Source: Clostridia bacterium
GTDB lineage: Bacteria; UBA6262; WVXT01
Assembly: GCA_030671905.1 (NCBI GenBank)
Contig: DAOVHK010000054.1
Span: 1-8,968, forward strand
DNA: 8,968 bases
Direction: 5' to 3'
The notes under the pieces were generated by a model, which was not told where the DNA came from, ran no database searches, and saw only the letters and a list, made by a program, of their open reading frames with translations. Position numbers and translations under genes: made by a program. Positions 1-6,080 of this stretch are shown here, piece after piece; position 1 is the first letter of the stretch, and each line of letters opens with the position of its first letter.

Positions 1-717
1 CATCATTTAAAAGCGATATTAAAGTCAAAAAATCTATCCACAGCTCTGGGTGATGAAGGCGGATTTGCTCCTGATTTGAAATCTAACGAGGAGGCTCTAA
101 AGTTAATTGTTCAGGGAATTGAGAAGGCGGGATATAAACCCGGGGAAGACATCTACATAGGCATTGATGCTGCAGCATCCTCTTTTTATAATGGTAGTAA
201 ATATATTCTAAAAGCAGAAGGGAAAGAAAACAATGCTTCAGGGATGGTCGATTTCTATGAATCCTTGGTCAAAAGATACCCTGTAATTTTCATTGAGGAT
301 GGTTTGGCTGAAGACGATTGGGATGGTTGGAAACTGTTGACCAAGAGATTGGGGGAGAAGATACAGTTGACCGGAGATGACCTGTTTGTCACCAACAGGA
401 AGAGGCTCAAGAAGGGAATTGAGCTAAAAGTAGCAAATTCTATTCTGATTAAACCCAACCAGATTGGAACTCTGACCGAGACGCTGGATACTGTAGAGAT
501 GGCTAAGAGAGCGAAATATACCTGTCTATTCTCCCACCGTTCTGGCGAGACAGAAGATGACATATTGGCCGATATAGTAGTGGCAACTAACGCTGGACAG
601 ATTAAAAGCGGTGCTCCTGCCAGGTCGGAACGGTTATGCAAGTATAACCGACTGATGAGAATAGAAGAGGAATTGGGAGAAAAAGCAGAATTTTATGAGT
701 GGCAGATAAAAACCTGA
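1..717 (+). CDS. eno: enolase, C-terminal part (5' end outside window)
   Basis: Enolase interconverts 2-phosphoglycerate and phosphoenolpyruvate in cytoplasmic glycolysis and gluconeogenesis. The frame is open from base 1, and about 238 C-terminal codons are present of the roughly 430 usual for the family. Visible landmarks, numbered from the first codon in the window: GDEGGFAP (17-24) with the general acid/base Glu; metal ligands Asp56 (GIDAAASS), Glu99 (FIEDGLAEDDW) and Asp126 (TGDDLFVTN); catalytic Lys151 (LIKPNQIGT); the HRS loop at 179-181 (SHRSGETED); and Lys202 in QIKSGAPARSER, followed by the usual KYNRLMRIEEELG tail. All expected active-site residues in this part are present, so the gene looks intact. 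The true start lies upstream of the window; a TTG at 76 is only an internal Leu codon. It is followed 23 bp later by the ftsB-like gene on the same strand, an order also known from other bacteria. Confidence 0.97.
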   Translation, partial: HHLKAILKSKNLSTALGDEGGFAPDLKSNEEALKLIVQGIEKAGYKPGEDIYIGIDAAASSFYNGSKYILKAEGKENNASGMVDFYESLVKRYPVIFIEDGLAEDDWDGWKLLTKRLGEKIQLTGDDLFVTNRKRLKKGIELKVANSILIKPNQIGTLTETLDTVEMAKRAKYTCLFSHRSGETEDDILADIVVATNAGQIKSGAPARSERLCKYNRLMRIEEELGEKAEFYEWQIKT

Positions 718-740
718 TGATAAAATTCAGGGCTTAGAGA

Positions 741-1046
741 ATGCGGATAAGTATCCATAAAAAGAGAATTCATAGGAAGATACTAATCCTAATTGTTATA
801 ATTGGTATACTTATATTTCTTTTTGCCAATAAGAATTTTCAAACCTTGTTAATTTTAAATAAGGAAATTACTCAATTAAAGCAAAGAATAACAGGCTTGG
901 AGGAAGAGAATATAGGGCTAAAGGAAGAACTGGAAGCAATGAAGAACGATCCTGAATATATTGAGAGCCTGGCACGTAGAGAGCTGGGATTGATTAAACC
1001 TGGAGAAACCAAGTATAAATTTATCGAATCTCAAGAACAAAAATGA
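741..1046 (+). CDS. ftsB: FtsB/DivIC-family septum formation initiator
   Basis: This is a small bitopic membrane protein of the FtsB/DivIC family. These proteins join FtsL and FtsQ (DivIB) in the division complex and link Z-ring assembly to septal peptidoglycan synthesis. The 101 residues show the family layout: a basic N-terminus (MRISIHKKRIHRK), one membrane helix at about 13-29, a coiled coil at about 36-70 (heptads in KEITQLKQRITGLEEENIGL), and the C-terminal signature DPEYIESLARRELGLIKPGE (70-89). The length is normal for the family. The ATG at 741 has an AGGG eight bases upstream. It lies directly after eno with a 23-bp gap, so co-transcription is likely. FtsB and DivIC cannot be told apart from sequence alone; the symbol follows the eno neighbourhood seen in proteobacteria. 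Confidence 0.88.
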   Translation: MRISIHKKRIHRKILILIVIIGILIFLFANKNFQTLLILNKEITQLKQRITGLEEENIGLKEELEAMKNDPEYIESLARRELGLIKPGETKYKFIESQEQK

Positions 1047-1047
1047 C

Positions 1048-1076
1048 TTGACTGAATGCAACTATTTTCTTATAAT
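1048..1076 (+). promoter_or_regulatory. sigma70-type promoter for the tRNA unit
   Basis: TTGACT (1048-1053) and TATAAT (1071-1076) are separated by exactly 17 bp. This is one mismatch from the ideal housekeeping promoter. It starts right after the ftsB stop codon and predicts transcription starting near 1083, just before tRNA-Leu at 1090. Confidence 0.8.
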
Positions 1077-1089
1077 GAAAAGGCGGTTT

Positions 1090-1176
1090 GCCGGAGTGGC
1101 GGAATTGGCAGACGCCTTGGACTTAAAATCCAATGGGTATTTGATACCCGTGCCGGTTCGAGTCCGGCCTCCGGCA
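1090..1176 (+). tRNA. tRNA-Leu, anticodon UAA
   Basis: A complete class II tRNA of 87 nt. Acceptor stem GCCGGAG (1090-1096) pairs with CTCCGGC (1169-1175), with discriminator A at 1176. The anticodon arm is TTGGA-CTTAAAA-TCCAA, giving anticodon TAA, which reads UUA and by wobble UUG. A long variable arm (GGGTATTTGATACCC) is typical of tRNA-Leu. The T arm is GCCGG-TTCGAGT-CCGGC. The 3' CCA is not encoded (CGG follows the discriminator), so it must be added after transcription, unlike the neighbouring tRNA-Met. Confidence 0.97.
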
Positions 1177-1194
1177 CGGAGAATGTCTGGAGTA

Positions 1195-1212
1195 GCCCCG
1201 ATTTATCGGGGC
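1195..1212. repeat. short perfect palindrome between the two tRNAs
   Basis: GCCCCGAT (1195-1202) is followed by TT and the exact complement ATCGGGGC (1205-1212), an 8-bp hairpin with a very short loop. No T-run follows, so it is not a standard intrinsic terminator. It may be a processing signal in the tRNA transcript or a member of a dispersed palindromic repeat family; only one copy is visible here. Confidence 0.7.
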
Positions 1213-1260
1213 GTTTCGTAAAGCCGGATAGAATTTTGAAATTACCATATGATAAATGGA

Positions 1261-1337
<77 letters not shown>

Positions 1338-1345
1338 GATTAAAC

Positions 1346-1385
1346 AAAATTGCCGATGTCCAGAGGGGTATTCGGCAATTTTTTT
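1346..1385 (+). terminator. intrinsic terminator of the tRNA unit
   Basis: The arm AAAATTGCCGA (1346-1356) pairs with TCGGCAATTTT (1372-1382), with a 15-nt loop and a T-run to 1385. It lies 8 bp after the initiator tRNA and closes the tRNA transcription unit. Confidence 0.88.
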
Positions 1386-1408
1386 GGTAAAAGGAGAGGG
1401 AAAGGCTG

Positions 1409-1433
1409 AAAAAAGTAGCCTGTCCCCTTTTTT
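1409..1433. repeat. short palindromic repeat, copy A (inverted copy at 7930-7953)
   Basis: AAAAAAG (1409-1415) and CTTTTTT (1427-1433) form a 7-bp inverted repeat around the loop TAGCCTGTCCC. The same 24 bases occur in opposite orientation at 7930-7953. It ends 3 bp before the -35 box of the otsA promoter. The form resembles extragenic palindromic elements; I have an unverified impression that GTAGCCTGTCCCC motifs are dispersed in genomes of uncultured candidate phyla. Confidence 0.75.
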
Positions 1434-1436
1434 GTT

Positions 1437-1465
1437 TTGACAGAGGGATATAATAAGTGTATAAT
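1437..1465 (+). promoter_or_regulatory. consensus sigma70-type promoter of the trehalose operon
   Basis: TTGACA (1437-1442), a 17-bp spacer and TATAAT (1460-1465) match the housekeeping consensus perfectly. A second TATAAT occurs at 1449-1454 but is too close to the -35 box. The predicted start is near 1472, leaving a leader of about 50 nt before the otsA ATG at 1523. No operator or riboswitch is visible in that leader, so strong constitutive transcription is the simplest reading. Confidence 0.85.
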
Positions 1466-1522
1466 ACATTGAAAAATAAGTTATGTTATTGGTTGTTATA
1501 AAAAGGAAGGGAGAGGATATAA

Positions 1523-2986
1523 ATGTGGAAGAAAGAGGATTTAGAGGAGACAATTAAGAATAAATTTGGTGCTTACGATTTTATTGTGGTTTCCAACCGA
1601 GAGCCCTATGTTCATGAATATTCAGGGAAAAAGGTCAGATGTGTTAAGTCGATTGGAGGGCTTACTGCTGCCATGGATCCGATAATGCAGGCATCTAAAG
1701 GCGTTTGGGTTGCCCATGGGAGCGGTGATGCTGATAAGGATGTTGTAGATAAAGATAATAAAATTAAGGTTCCTCCTGAGGACCCGAAGTATAGTTTAAA
1801 GCGGATATGGATGACCAAGGAAGAGGAGAACGGTTTCTATTACGGCTATGCGAATCAAGTCCTTTGGCCATTATCTCACATTGCTTATCGCCAGCCAGTT
1901 TTTGATGCTTCCCATTGGGAGTATTACCAGGAAGTCAACCAGAGGTTTGCCGAAGCTGTTCTCGAAGAGAAGAGAGATAATAAATTGTTCGTCTGGCTCC
2001 AGGATTACCATTTAAGTCTATGTGCTAAGATTATAAAGGAGAAAAGTCCTGATGCAATTGTCTCTCTATTCTGGCATATTCCCTGGCCAAACCCAGAGGT
2101 ATTCAGAATATGTCCCCAGAAGAAGAAGCTCCTGGAAGGGCTTTTAGCTAATGACCTTCTGGGATTCCACCTTCGCTACCATTGCCTCAACTTTCTGGAT
2201 ACTGTAAACCAGGAATTGGAAGCCAAAGTCAATCGCGAAGAGTCTTCTGTTACTTACAAAAATCACAAGACTTTAGTAAGGCCATTCCCCATCAGCATAG
2301 ATGCCGAGGGTATCTCACAGATGGCTAATACCAAAGAAGCGGAAGAGAAAATGAAAAGTCTTCCGGAAGAGATAGACCCTCCCTATGAAATCCTCTGCTT
2401 GAGTATAGACAGAGTTGACTATACTAAGGGAATTTTAGAAAAAATTAGAGCAGTGGATAGATTTTTAGAGAAGTATCCTGAATACCAAGGACGGTTCGTC
2501 TTCCTTGAGTTGGGGGCGCTTAGCCGATTGCACATCAAGACTTACAAGCAATTAATAGATGATATCCAGTCCCTGGCTGAAGAGGTGAATTGGAAATACC
2601 GTTCTGGCTACTGGTATCCAATTGTCATCATCAATCGCCGGCTAGATTATACAACGCACCTCGCCTACTATCGCGCTTGCGACGTTTGCCTGGTGGGTTC
2701 TCTCCATGATGGAATGAACTTAGTTGCCAAAGAGTATAATATGGCCAATGTAGACCTTAAGGGAATGCTCGTTTTAAGCCAGTTCACCGGTGCAGCAAGA
2801 GAATTAAAAGATGCTGTCCTGATAAATCCTTTTGACATTGAAGGGGTTGCTGATGCGATTTTCTCTGTATGTAAAATGTCGGAGAAGGAAAGAAAAAGAC
2901 GAGTAAGAAAGATGCAAAAGGTCATCCTGGAAAATAATATTTATAAATGGGCTGGGAAATTTATTCTCCAATTAAGCGAATTATAG
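1523..2986 (+). CDS. otsA: trehalose-6-phosphate synthase (GT20)
   Basis: OtsA transfers glucose from a nucleotide sugar (usually UDP-glucose) to glucose-6-phosphate, giving trehalose-6-phosphate in the cytoplasm. The 487 residues have normal length and the GT20 order of motifs: VSNRE (24-28), SIGGL (43-47), YYGYANQVLWP (107-116-type loop), LQDYHL (159-164), HIPWPNPEVF (185-194), ANDLLGFH (209-216), RVDYTKG (297-303), LHDGMNLVAKEY (394-405) and VLSQFTGAARE. Counterparts of the E. coli residues Arg9, Tyr76, Trp85, Asp130, His154, Arg262, Lys267, Arg300, Asp361 and Glu369 are all visible, including the glucose-6-phosphate contacts. The segment VWVAHGSGDAD (61-71) differs from E. coli LWFGWSG, so acceptor choice is not fully certain. 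The ATG has a strong purine-rich RBS (GGGAGAGG, 1509-1516). It is the first gene of the operon, 26 bp before otsB. Confidence 0.92.
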   Translation: MWKKEDLEETIKNKFGAYDFIVVSNREPYVHEYSGKKVRCVKSIGGLTAAMDPIMQASKGVWVAHGSGDADKDVVDKDNKIKVPPEDPKYSLKRIWMTKEEENGFYYGYANQVLWPLSHIAYRQPVFDASHWEYYQEVNQRFAEAVLEEKRDNKLFVWLQDYHLSLCAKIIKEKSPDAIVSLFWHIPWPNPEVFRICPQKKKLLEGLLANDLLGFHLRYHCLNFLDTVNQELEAKVNREESSVTYKNHKTLVRPFPISIDAEGISQMANTKEAEEKMKSLPEEIDPPYEILCLSIDRVDYTKGILEKIRAVDRFLEKYPEYQGRFVFLELGALSRLHIKTYKQLIDDIQSLAEEVNWKYRSGYWYPIVIINRRLDYTTHLAYYRACDVCLVGSLHDGMNLVAKEYNMANVDLKGMLVLSQFTGAARELKDAVLINPFDIEGVADAIFSVCKMSEKERKRRVRKMQKVILENNIYKWAGKFILQLSEL

Positions 2987-3012
2987 GATAGGTCTTAAAA
3001 AGGATAAGTATT

Positions 3013-3837
3013 GTGCGACATGTTTTCAATGTTTGGCAAAACATTGAGAAGAGATTATGGTCGGCTAAGGGGATTTTCCTCCTTTTAGACTTCGATGGCA
3101 CACTGACCCCAATTGTCAAACGTCCCAGGGAGGCGGAGCTCTCTTCAGAGATGGAGGGAATTCTGAAATTTCTAGCCAAAAAGAGGGGATTCGAAGTCGC
3201 CATTATAAGTGGAAGGGCTCTTTCTGACTTAAAGCAAAAAATTAAGATAAGAAACATAATTTACGTTGGGAATCATGGATTGGAGATAGAGAGGAAGGGA
3301 AAAAATTTTATCTACCCCCAAGCCTCAAAATCAATCCCCACTATGAAGGAACTAAAGAAAATTCTGAAGGCAAGACTTGGTTCTATTAAAGGAACGATTG
3401 TAGAAGATAAAAGAGTAGGATTAGCTGTCCATTATAGAATGGTGAAGAATTCTGACGTGCCAGAATTAGAGAGGATGGTCAGACAAATTTTCCGGCCGTT
3501 TATGGAAAAGAGGAAAATAAAAATTGGTCACGGGAAAAAAATCCTTGAGGCAAAAGCTCCTATTATGTGGGATAAAGGCAAAGCGGCTTCTATGCTTCTT
3601 GATTCTTTTAAGCAAGAAAAGCCACTTTCCATCTATTTAGGAGATGATAAGACAGACGAAGATGCTTTCTCCGCACTGGACGGAAAAGGGATTACTGTTT
3701 TCGTGGGAAAGCCCGGGAAATCGAAAGCGAAATTTTTTCTTAGGAATGTTAGTGAAGTGGGAACTTTCCTGAAGAAGCTTTCTGCTTTAAAGTTAGGAGG
3801 GTGCAAAACCAGGTGCACAAAAAAAAGCCCCGTCTGA
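3013..3837 (+). CDS. otsB: trehalose-6-phosphate phosphatase (HAD family)
   Basis: OtsB removes the phosphate from trehalose-6-phosphate to release trehalose, completing the route begun by OtsA. The 274 residues carry all HAD motifs: the nucleophile motif DFDGTLTPI (26-34) with Asp26 and Asp28, motif II IISGR (64-68), GNHGLE (86-91), a Lys-bearing motif WDKGKA (186-191), and the metal motif LGDDKTDEDAF (209-219). The cap region between about 95 and 180 is typical of the OtsB/T6PP subgroup. The start is GTG at 3013 with AGGA eight bases upstream; no ATG precedes the conserved region. The basic C-terminal tail (CKTRCTKKSPV) overlaps the start of the next gene by 25 bp, so it is translationally coupled to that gene. 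Confidence 0.93.
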   Translation: MRHVFNVWQNIEKRLWSAKGIFLLLDFDGTLTPIVKRPREAELSSEMEGILKFLAKKRGFEVAIISGRALSDLKQKIKIRNIIYVGNHGLEIERKGKNFIYPQASKSIPTMKELKKILKARLGSIKGTIVEDKRVGLAVHYRMVKNSDVPELERMVRQIFRPFMEKRKIKIGHGKKILEAKAPIMWDKGKAASMLLDSFKQEKPLSIYLGDDKTDEDAFSALDGKGITVFVGKPGKSKAKFFLRNVSEVGTFLKKLSALKLGGCKTRCTKKSPV

Positions 3838-4514
3838 CTAAAGCTAAACAGCCATTCCATTTCTATACCAGGCTTAATTTAATCGAGTTTACGGGCAAGA
3901 AAGCTACCAATTTACGCGAGCTGGTAGAGATAATGAAGGAAGTACCGGGCTCGGTTATCTACCACCATACTCACCACTACCTTCAACAACACCTTTATCT
4001 CTCACCCGAGCCTCCCAACGACTTTGCCTACTGGGTCACCTACATTCTTCGCGAGGACGAACTGGGGGAAGAGATTGCCAGTATTGACCTCTGTGAATTT
4101 TCCACCATTCGCTCCTTAAGAGAAAAGATTATAGAGACCATTGAAGAGCATCTTGCCAGAAATCCAGGAACTTTGCGCACGGCACCTCCCGGGGCAGAAT
4201 TCCATTTCTTTAAGACTATTACCTTTATTCTACCTACTCCTTATATTGCTGGTGACCTCTTAGAGTTCCTGAAAGCTCTCAGGAAAATTTCTATCCATTC
4301 AATCTATTTCCATATGTTTGAGGCGAAACTGAGGTTAGAAAAAGGAGAAAACGATTTTTCCCGCTGGATCGAAGATATGCTAAAAGAGAAGGAGCTTGCC
4401 AGGGAGATTGCAAAATTCGACCCTTATACTTTTACTATGGAAGGTTTGCGTGGTGAACTCTGCAGACTAATTACCAAGCATATTCCTGGAGAAATAATCG
4501 AATGTCAAAAATAA
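3813..4514 (+). CDS. DUF5752-like protein of the trehalose operon, two internal repeats
   Basis: Function unknown. The sequence resembles the DUF5752 family, which I recall beside trehalose and other glycosyltransferase genes. The protein is soluble, with no signal peptide or membrane helix, and is about 234 residues long. It consists of two related halves. The first (bases about 3909-4154) contains SIYYHTH-like VIYHHTHHYLQQHLYL, NDFAYW, REDELGEEIASID and LREKIIETI. The second (about 4254-4484) contains SIYFHMFEAKLRL, NDFSRW, KEKELAREIAKFD and LRGELCRLI. GTG 3813 is preferred over the in-frame GTG 3801 because the SD AGGAGG (3795-3800) would touch 3801 directly; its distance to 3813 is 12 bp. 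It overlaps otsB by 25 bp and treT by 13 bp. Such coupling suggests it works with the trehalose enzymes, perhaps as a partner or regulator of TreT; this is inference. Confidence 0.78.
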   Translation: MHKKKPRLTKAKQPFHFYTRLNLIEFTGKKATNLRELVEIMKEVPGSVIYHHTHHYLQQHLYLSPEPPNDFAYWVTYILREDELGEEIASIDLCEFSTIRSLREKIIETIEEHLARNPGTLRTAPPGAEFHFFKTITFILPTPYIAGDLLEFLKALRKISIHSIYFHMFEAKLRLEKGENDFSRWIEDMLKEKELAREIAKFDPYTFTMEGLRGELCRLITKHIPGEIIECQK

Positions 4515-5722
4515 GTGACTACGAATCAATTGTAGGAGCTGAAGTAATCAACGAATTAAAGATGCTTGCTAAGAAGCTGAAGGATAAAGTCATTCAGAAT
4601 ATTAACTCCACCTCAGTGGGTGGGGGAGTAGCAGAGATTCTCGGCCGAATGGTTCCCCTCCTGCAAGATTTGGGGGTAGATGCCCGCTGGGACGTACTGA
4701 AGGGAGGAGAAAAGTACTTTCAGGTAACCAAGAAGTTCCATAATGCTCTCCATGGCAGGAAAACAGAGATTACCAGTGATGACTATGAAATTTTTCTTGA
4801 AACTACTAAGGAAAACATTGAACAGATAGAATTTTATGGCGATATTATTTTCATTCATGACCCTCAACCGGTAGCTTTAGTGGAAAAGAGAAGATACTTG
4901 AAGAGCAGGTGGATCTGGAGGTGCCATATCGATTTCACCTCTCCAGACCCCGAAATATGGAAGTTTCTTAAATCCTTTGTAGAGCAATACGATGCCTGCG
5001 TTTTTTCAGCCCCTTCTTTCGCTCGCCCCTTGCCCATTAGACAGTTTTTAATTTCGCCTTCCATCGACCCCTTAAGCGAGAAGAATAGAGACTTATCCGA
5101 GGAAGAAATTAATAATGTACTTGAGGAACTAAAGATAAATAGAGATAAACCAATAATTACTCAAATTTCTCGTTTTGATTACCTCAAAGACCCTTTTGGA
5201 GTAATCGAAGCCTTTCGCCTGGTTAAAAAGTATGTCGACTGCCGGCTGGTTTTGGCTGGAGGAGGTGCAGTTGATGACCCTGAAGGACAAAAAGTCTTTC
5301 AGGAAGTAGTAGAGAAAGCCGAGAATGATCCAGATATCCTCGTTTTGCTTCTCCCTCCGGCAAGCGACCTGGAAATTAATGCCTTACAAAGGGCATCTAC
5401 AGTCATTCTCCAGAAGTCTCTCAGGGAAGGTTTTGGGCTTACAGTGGCTGAGGCTTTATGGAAGGCCAAGCCAGTGGTTGCTTCTGCAGTGGGGGGCATA
5501 CCTTTACAAATTGCCCATAAGTATTCTGGTTTACTTTCCCATACAGTGCAAGGAACTGCCTATTGGATTAGGCAGCTCCTCCATAGTCCCGAGTATGCAA
5601 CAAGGCTGGGTGAAAATGGGAAGGCACACATTAAGCAAAATTTCCTCCTTACCAGACATTTGAGAGATTATCTACTCCTCTTCCTATCCTTAGAAGAAGA
5701 AGAGGACGTAATTTACCTATAA
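4502..5722 (+). CDS. treT: trehalose synthase TreT (GT4, NDP-glucose:glucose glucosyltransferase)
   Basis: TreT makes trehalose in one step from an NDP-glucose and free glucose; the archaeal and Thermotogales enzymes can also run in reverse. The 406 residues match the TreT layout: NINSTSVGGGVAEIL (33-47) near the N-terminus, ARWDVLKG (61-68), VTKKFHNALHG (75-85), IHDPQP (118-123), CHIDFTSPDP (141-150), PSIDPLSEKN (186-195), the donor-site ISRFDYLKDP (222-231) with Arg224 and Lys229, and the GT4 EX7E motif EGFGLTVAE (309-317). The N-terminal loop and PSIDPLS motifs separate it from ordinary GT4 glycosyltransferases. Length is normal. The ATG at 4502 overlaps the stop of the preceding gene by 13 bp, so translation is coupled. 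It is the last gene of the operon; no clear terminator follows. Whether it prefers ADP- or UDP-glucose cannot be read here. Confidence 0.9.
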   Translation: MSKISDYESIVGAEVINELKMLAKKLKDKVIQNINSTSVGGGVAEILGRMVPLLQDLGVDARWDVLKGGEKYFQVTKKFHNALHGRKTEITSDDYEIFLETTKENIEQIEFYGDIIFIHDPQPVALVEKRRYLKSRWIWRCHIDFTSPDPEIWKFLKSFVEQYDACVFSAPSFARPLPIRQFLISPSIDPLSEKNRDLSEEEINNVLEELKINRDKPIITQISRFDYLKDPFGVIEAFRLVKKYVDCRLVLAGGGAVDDPEGQKVFQEVVEKAENDPDILVLLLPPASDLEINALQRASTVILQKSLREGFGLTVAEALWKAKPVVASAVGGIPLQIAHKYSGLLSHTVQGTAYWIRQLLHSPEYATRLGENGKAHIKQNFLLTRHLRDYLLLFLSLEEEEDVIYL

Positions 5723-5850
5723 ATTCTCTCGAACTGAATGCTCCTTTCCTAAAATATCTCTCCTCTTTTCCATTTCTCTTCTAATTCATCTCCTTGAATT
5801 CCCTATTATTCCTATGGTTTAATATGGGAGAAATAGCACCCTCTTTAGAA
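5723..5850. other. intergenic stretch after treT, pyrimidine-rich on + strand
   Basis: The first part of the gap between treT and the next gene. About 5740-5815 is strongly biased to C and T on the plus strand (for example CTCCTCTTTTCC). I see no T-tailed hairpin, so the treT transcript has no obvious intrinsic terminator here. On the minus strand the purine-rich sequence gives an 18-codon reading frame (about 5774 down to 5718), too short to support as a gene. The rest of the gap is taken up by the repeat array, promoter and riboswitch listed separately. Confidence 0.5.
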
Positions 5851-5905
5851 GTTAACTTTTTGTTAAGTTTATGTTAAGTTTGTGTTAAGTTTGTGTTAAA
5901 ATTGT
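5851..5905. repeat. five 11-bp direct repeats upstream of riboswitch unit 1
   Basis: GTTAA begins at 5851, 5862, 5873, 5884 and 5895, exactly 11 bp apart. The consensus unit is GTTAAGTTTGT. On the minus strand the units read TTAACA plus five bases. The array ends 2 bp before the -35 box of the unit 1 promoter. Phased 11-bp repeats are typical sites for OmpR/PhoB-family response regulators; TTAACA repeats with 5-bp spacers match the known PhoP boxes of Bacillus. The identity of the regulator here is inference. Confidence 0.85.
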
Positions 5906-5907
5906 GG

Positions 5908-5936
5908 TTGACAAAATCCGGTTTTTGTGGTAATAT
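5908..5936 (+). promoter_or_regulatory. promoter of riboswitch unit 1
   Basis: TTGACA (5908-5913), a 17-bp spacer and TAATAT (5931-5936), with TGG directly before the -10 box giving an extended -10. The predicted start is near 5943, about 50 nt before the aptamer. A small hairpin GTTGT-TTTG-ACAAC (5958-5971) lies in the leader. Confidence 0.7.
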
Positions 5937-5991
5937 AGCATAGGGAGCTTGATAAGAGTTGTTTTGACAACATAATAGGTAAGTTTAAATT

Positions 5992-6080
5992 GTCCGACAA
6001 AGGCAAACTTCGAGAAATCGAGGGGCGCAAAACCTCGGATCTAAGGAGCCACCTCTATGATGGCCGGGTTGCCGAAGACA
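5992..6080 (+). promoter_or_regulatory. c-di-GMP-I (GEMM-I) riboswitch aptamer, unit 1
   Basis: The conserved core of the cyclic di-GMP-I riboswitch is present: GGCAAAC (6002-6008), a P2 hairpin CTTCGA-GAAA-TCGAGG (6008-6023) with a GNRA tetraloop, GGCGCAAAACCTCGG (6024-6038; family form ACGCAAAGCCU), CTAA (6041-6044), a P3 hairpin with GCCA/TGGC, and the closing GGGTTGCCGA. GGCA at 6002-6005 pairs with TGCC at 6070-6073 in P1. The P3 part is unusual because it contains an SD sequence and two ATGs, so the aptamer runs into the coding sequence of the next gene. Ligand binding is therefore expected to affect ribosome access directly. No T-tailed terminator lies between aptamer and start. Confidence 0.88.
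6043..6048 (+). promoter_or_regulatory. Shine-Dalgarno sequence inside the riboswitch aptamer
   Basis: AAGGAG lies 8 bp before ATG 6057 and 11 bp before ATG 6060. It overlaps the conserved CTAA of the aptamer and the 5' end of the P3 stem. It decides the start of the following gene, since no other in-frame ATG exists before the mature protein. Confidence 0.65.

Noticed and set aside
255..641. 128-codon open frame on the minus strand opposite eno
   Set aside because: It is antisense to a clearly conserved enolase, has no RBS and no recognisable motif.
3801..3812. GTG at 3801 as start of the DUF5752-like gene
   Set aside because: The SD AGGAGG directly touches this codon with no spacer; GTG 3813 in the same frame has a usable, though long, spacing.
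5851..5905. CRISPR array or replication iterons as explanation of the 11-bp repeats
   Set aside because: Units are far too short for CRISPR, with no spacers or cas genes, and no origin features such as DnaA boxes or rep genes accompany them; their place beside a -35 box fits a regulator array better.
5964..5990. A second TTGACA (5964-5969) as a possible promoter closer to aptamer 1
   Set aside because: No acceptable -10 box lies 16-18 bp downstream, and transcripts from it would start within the aptamer.
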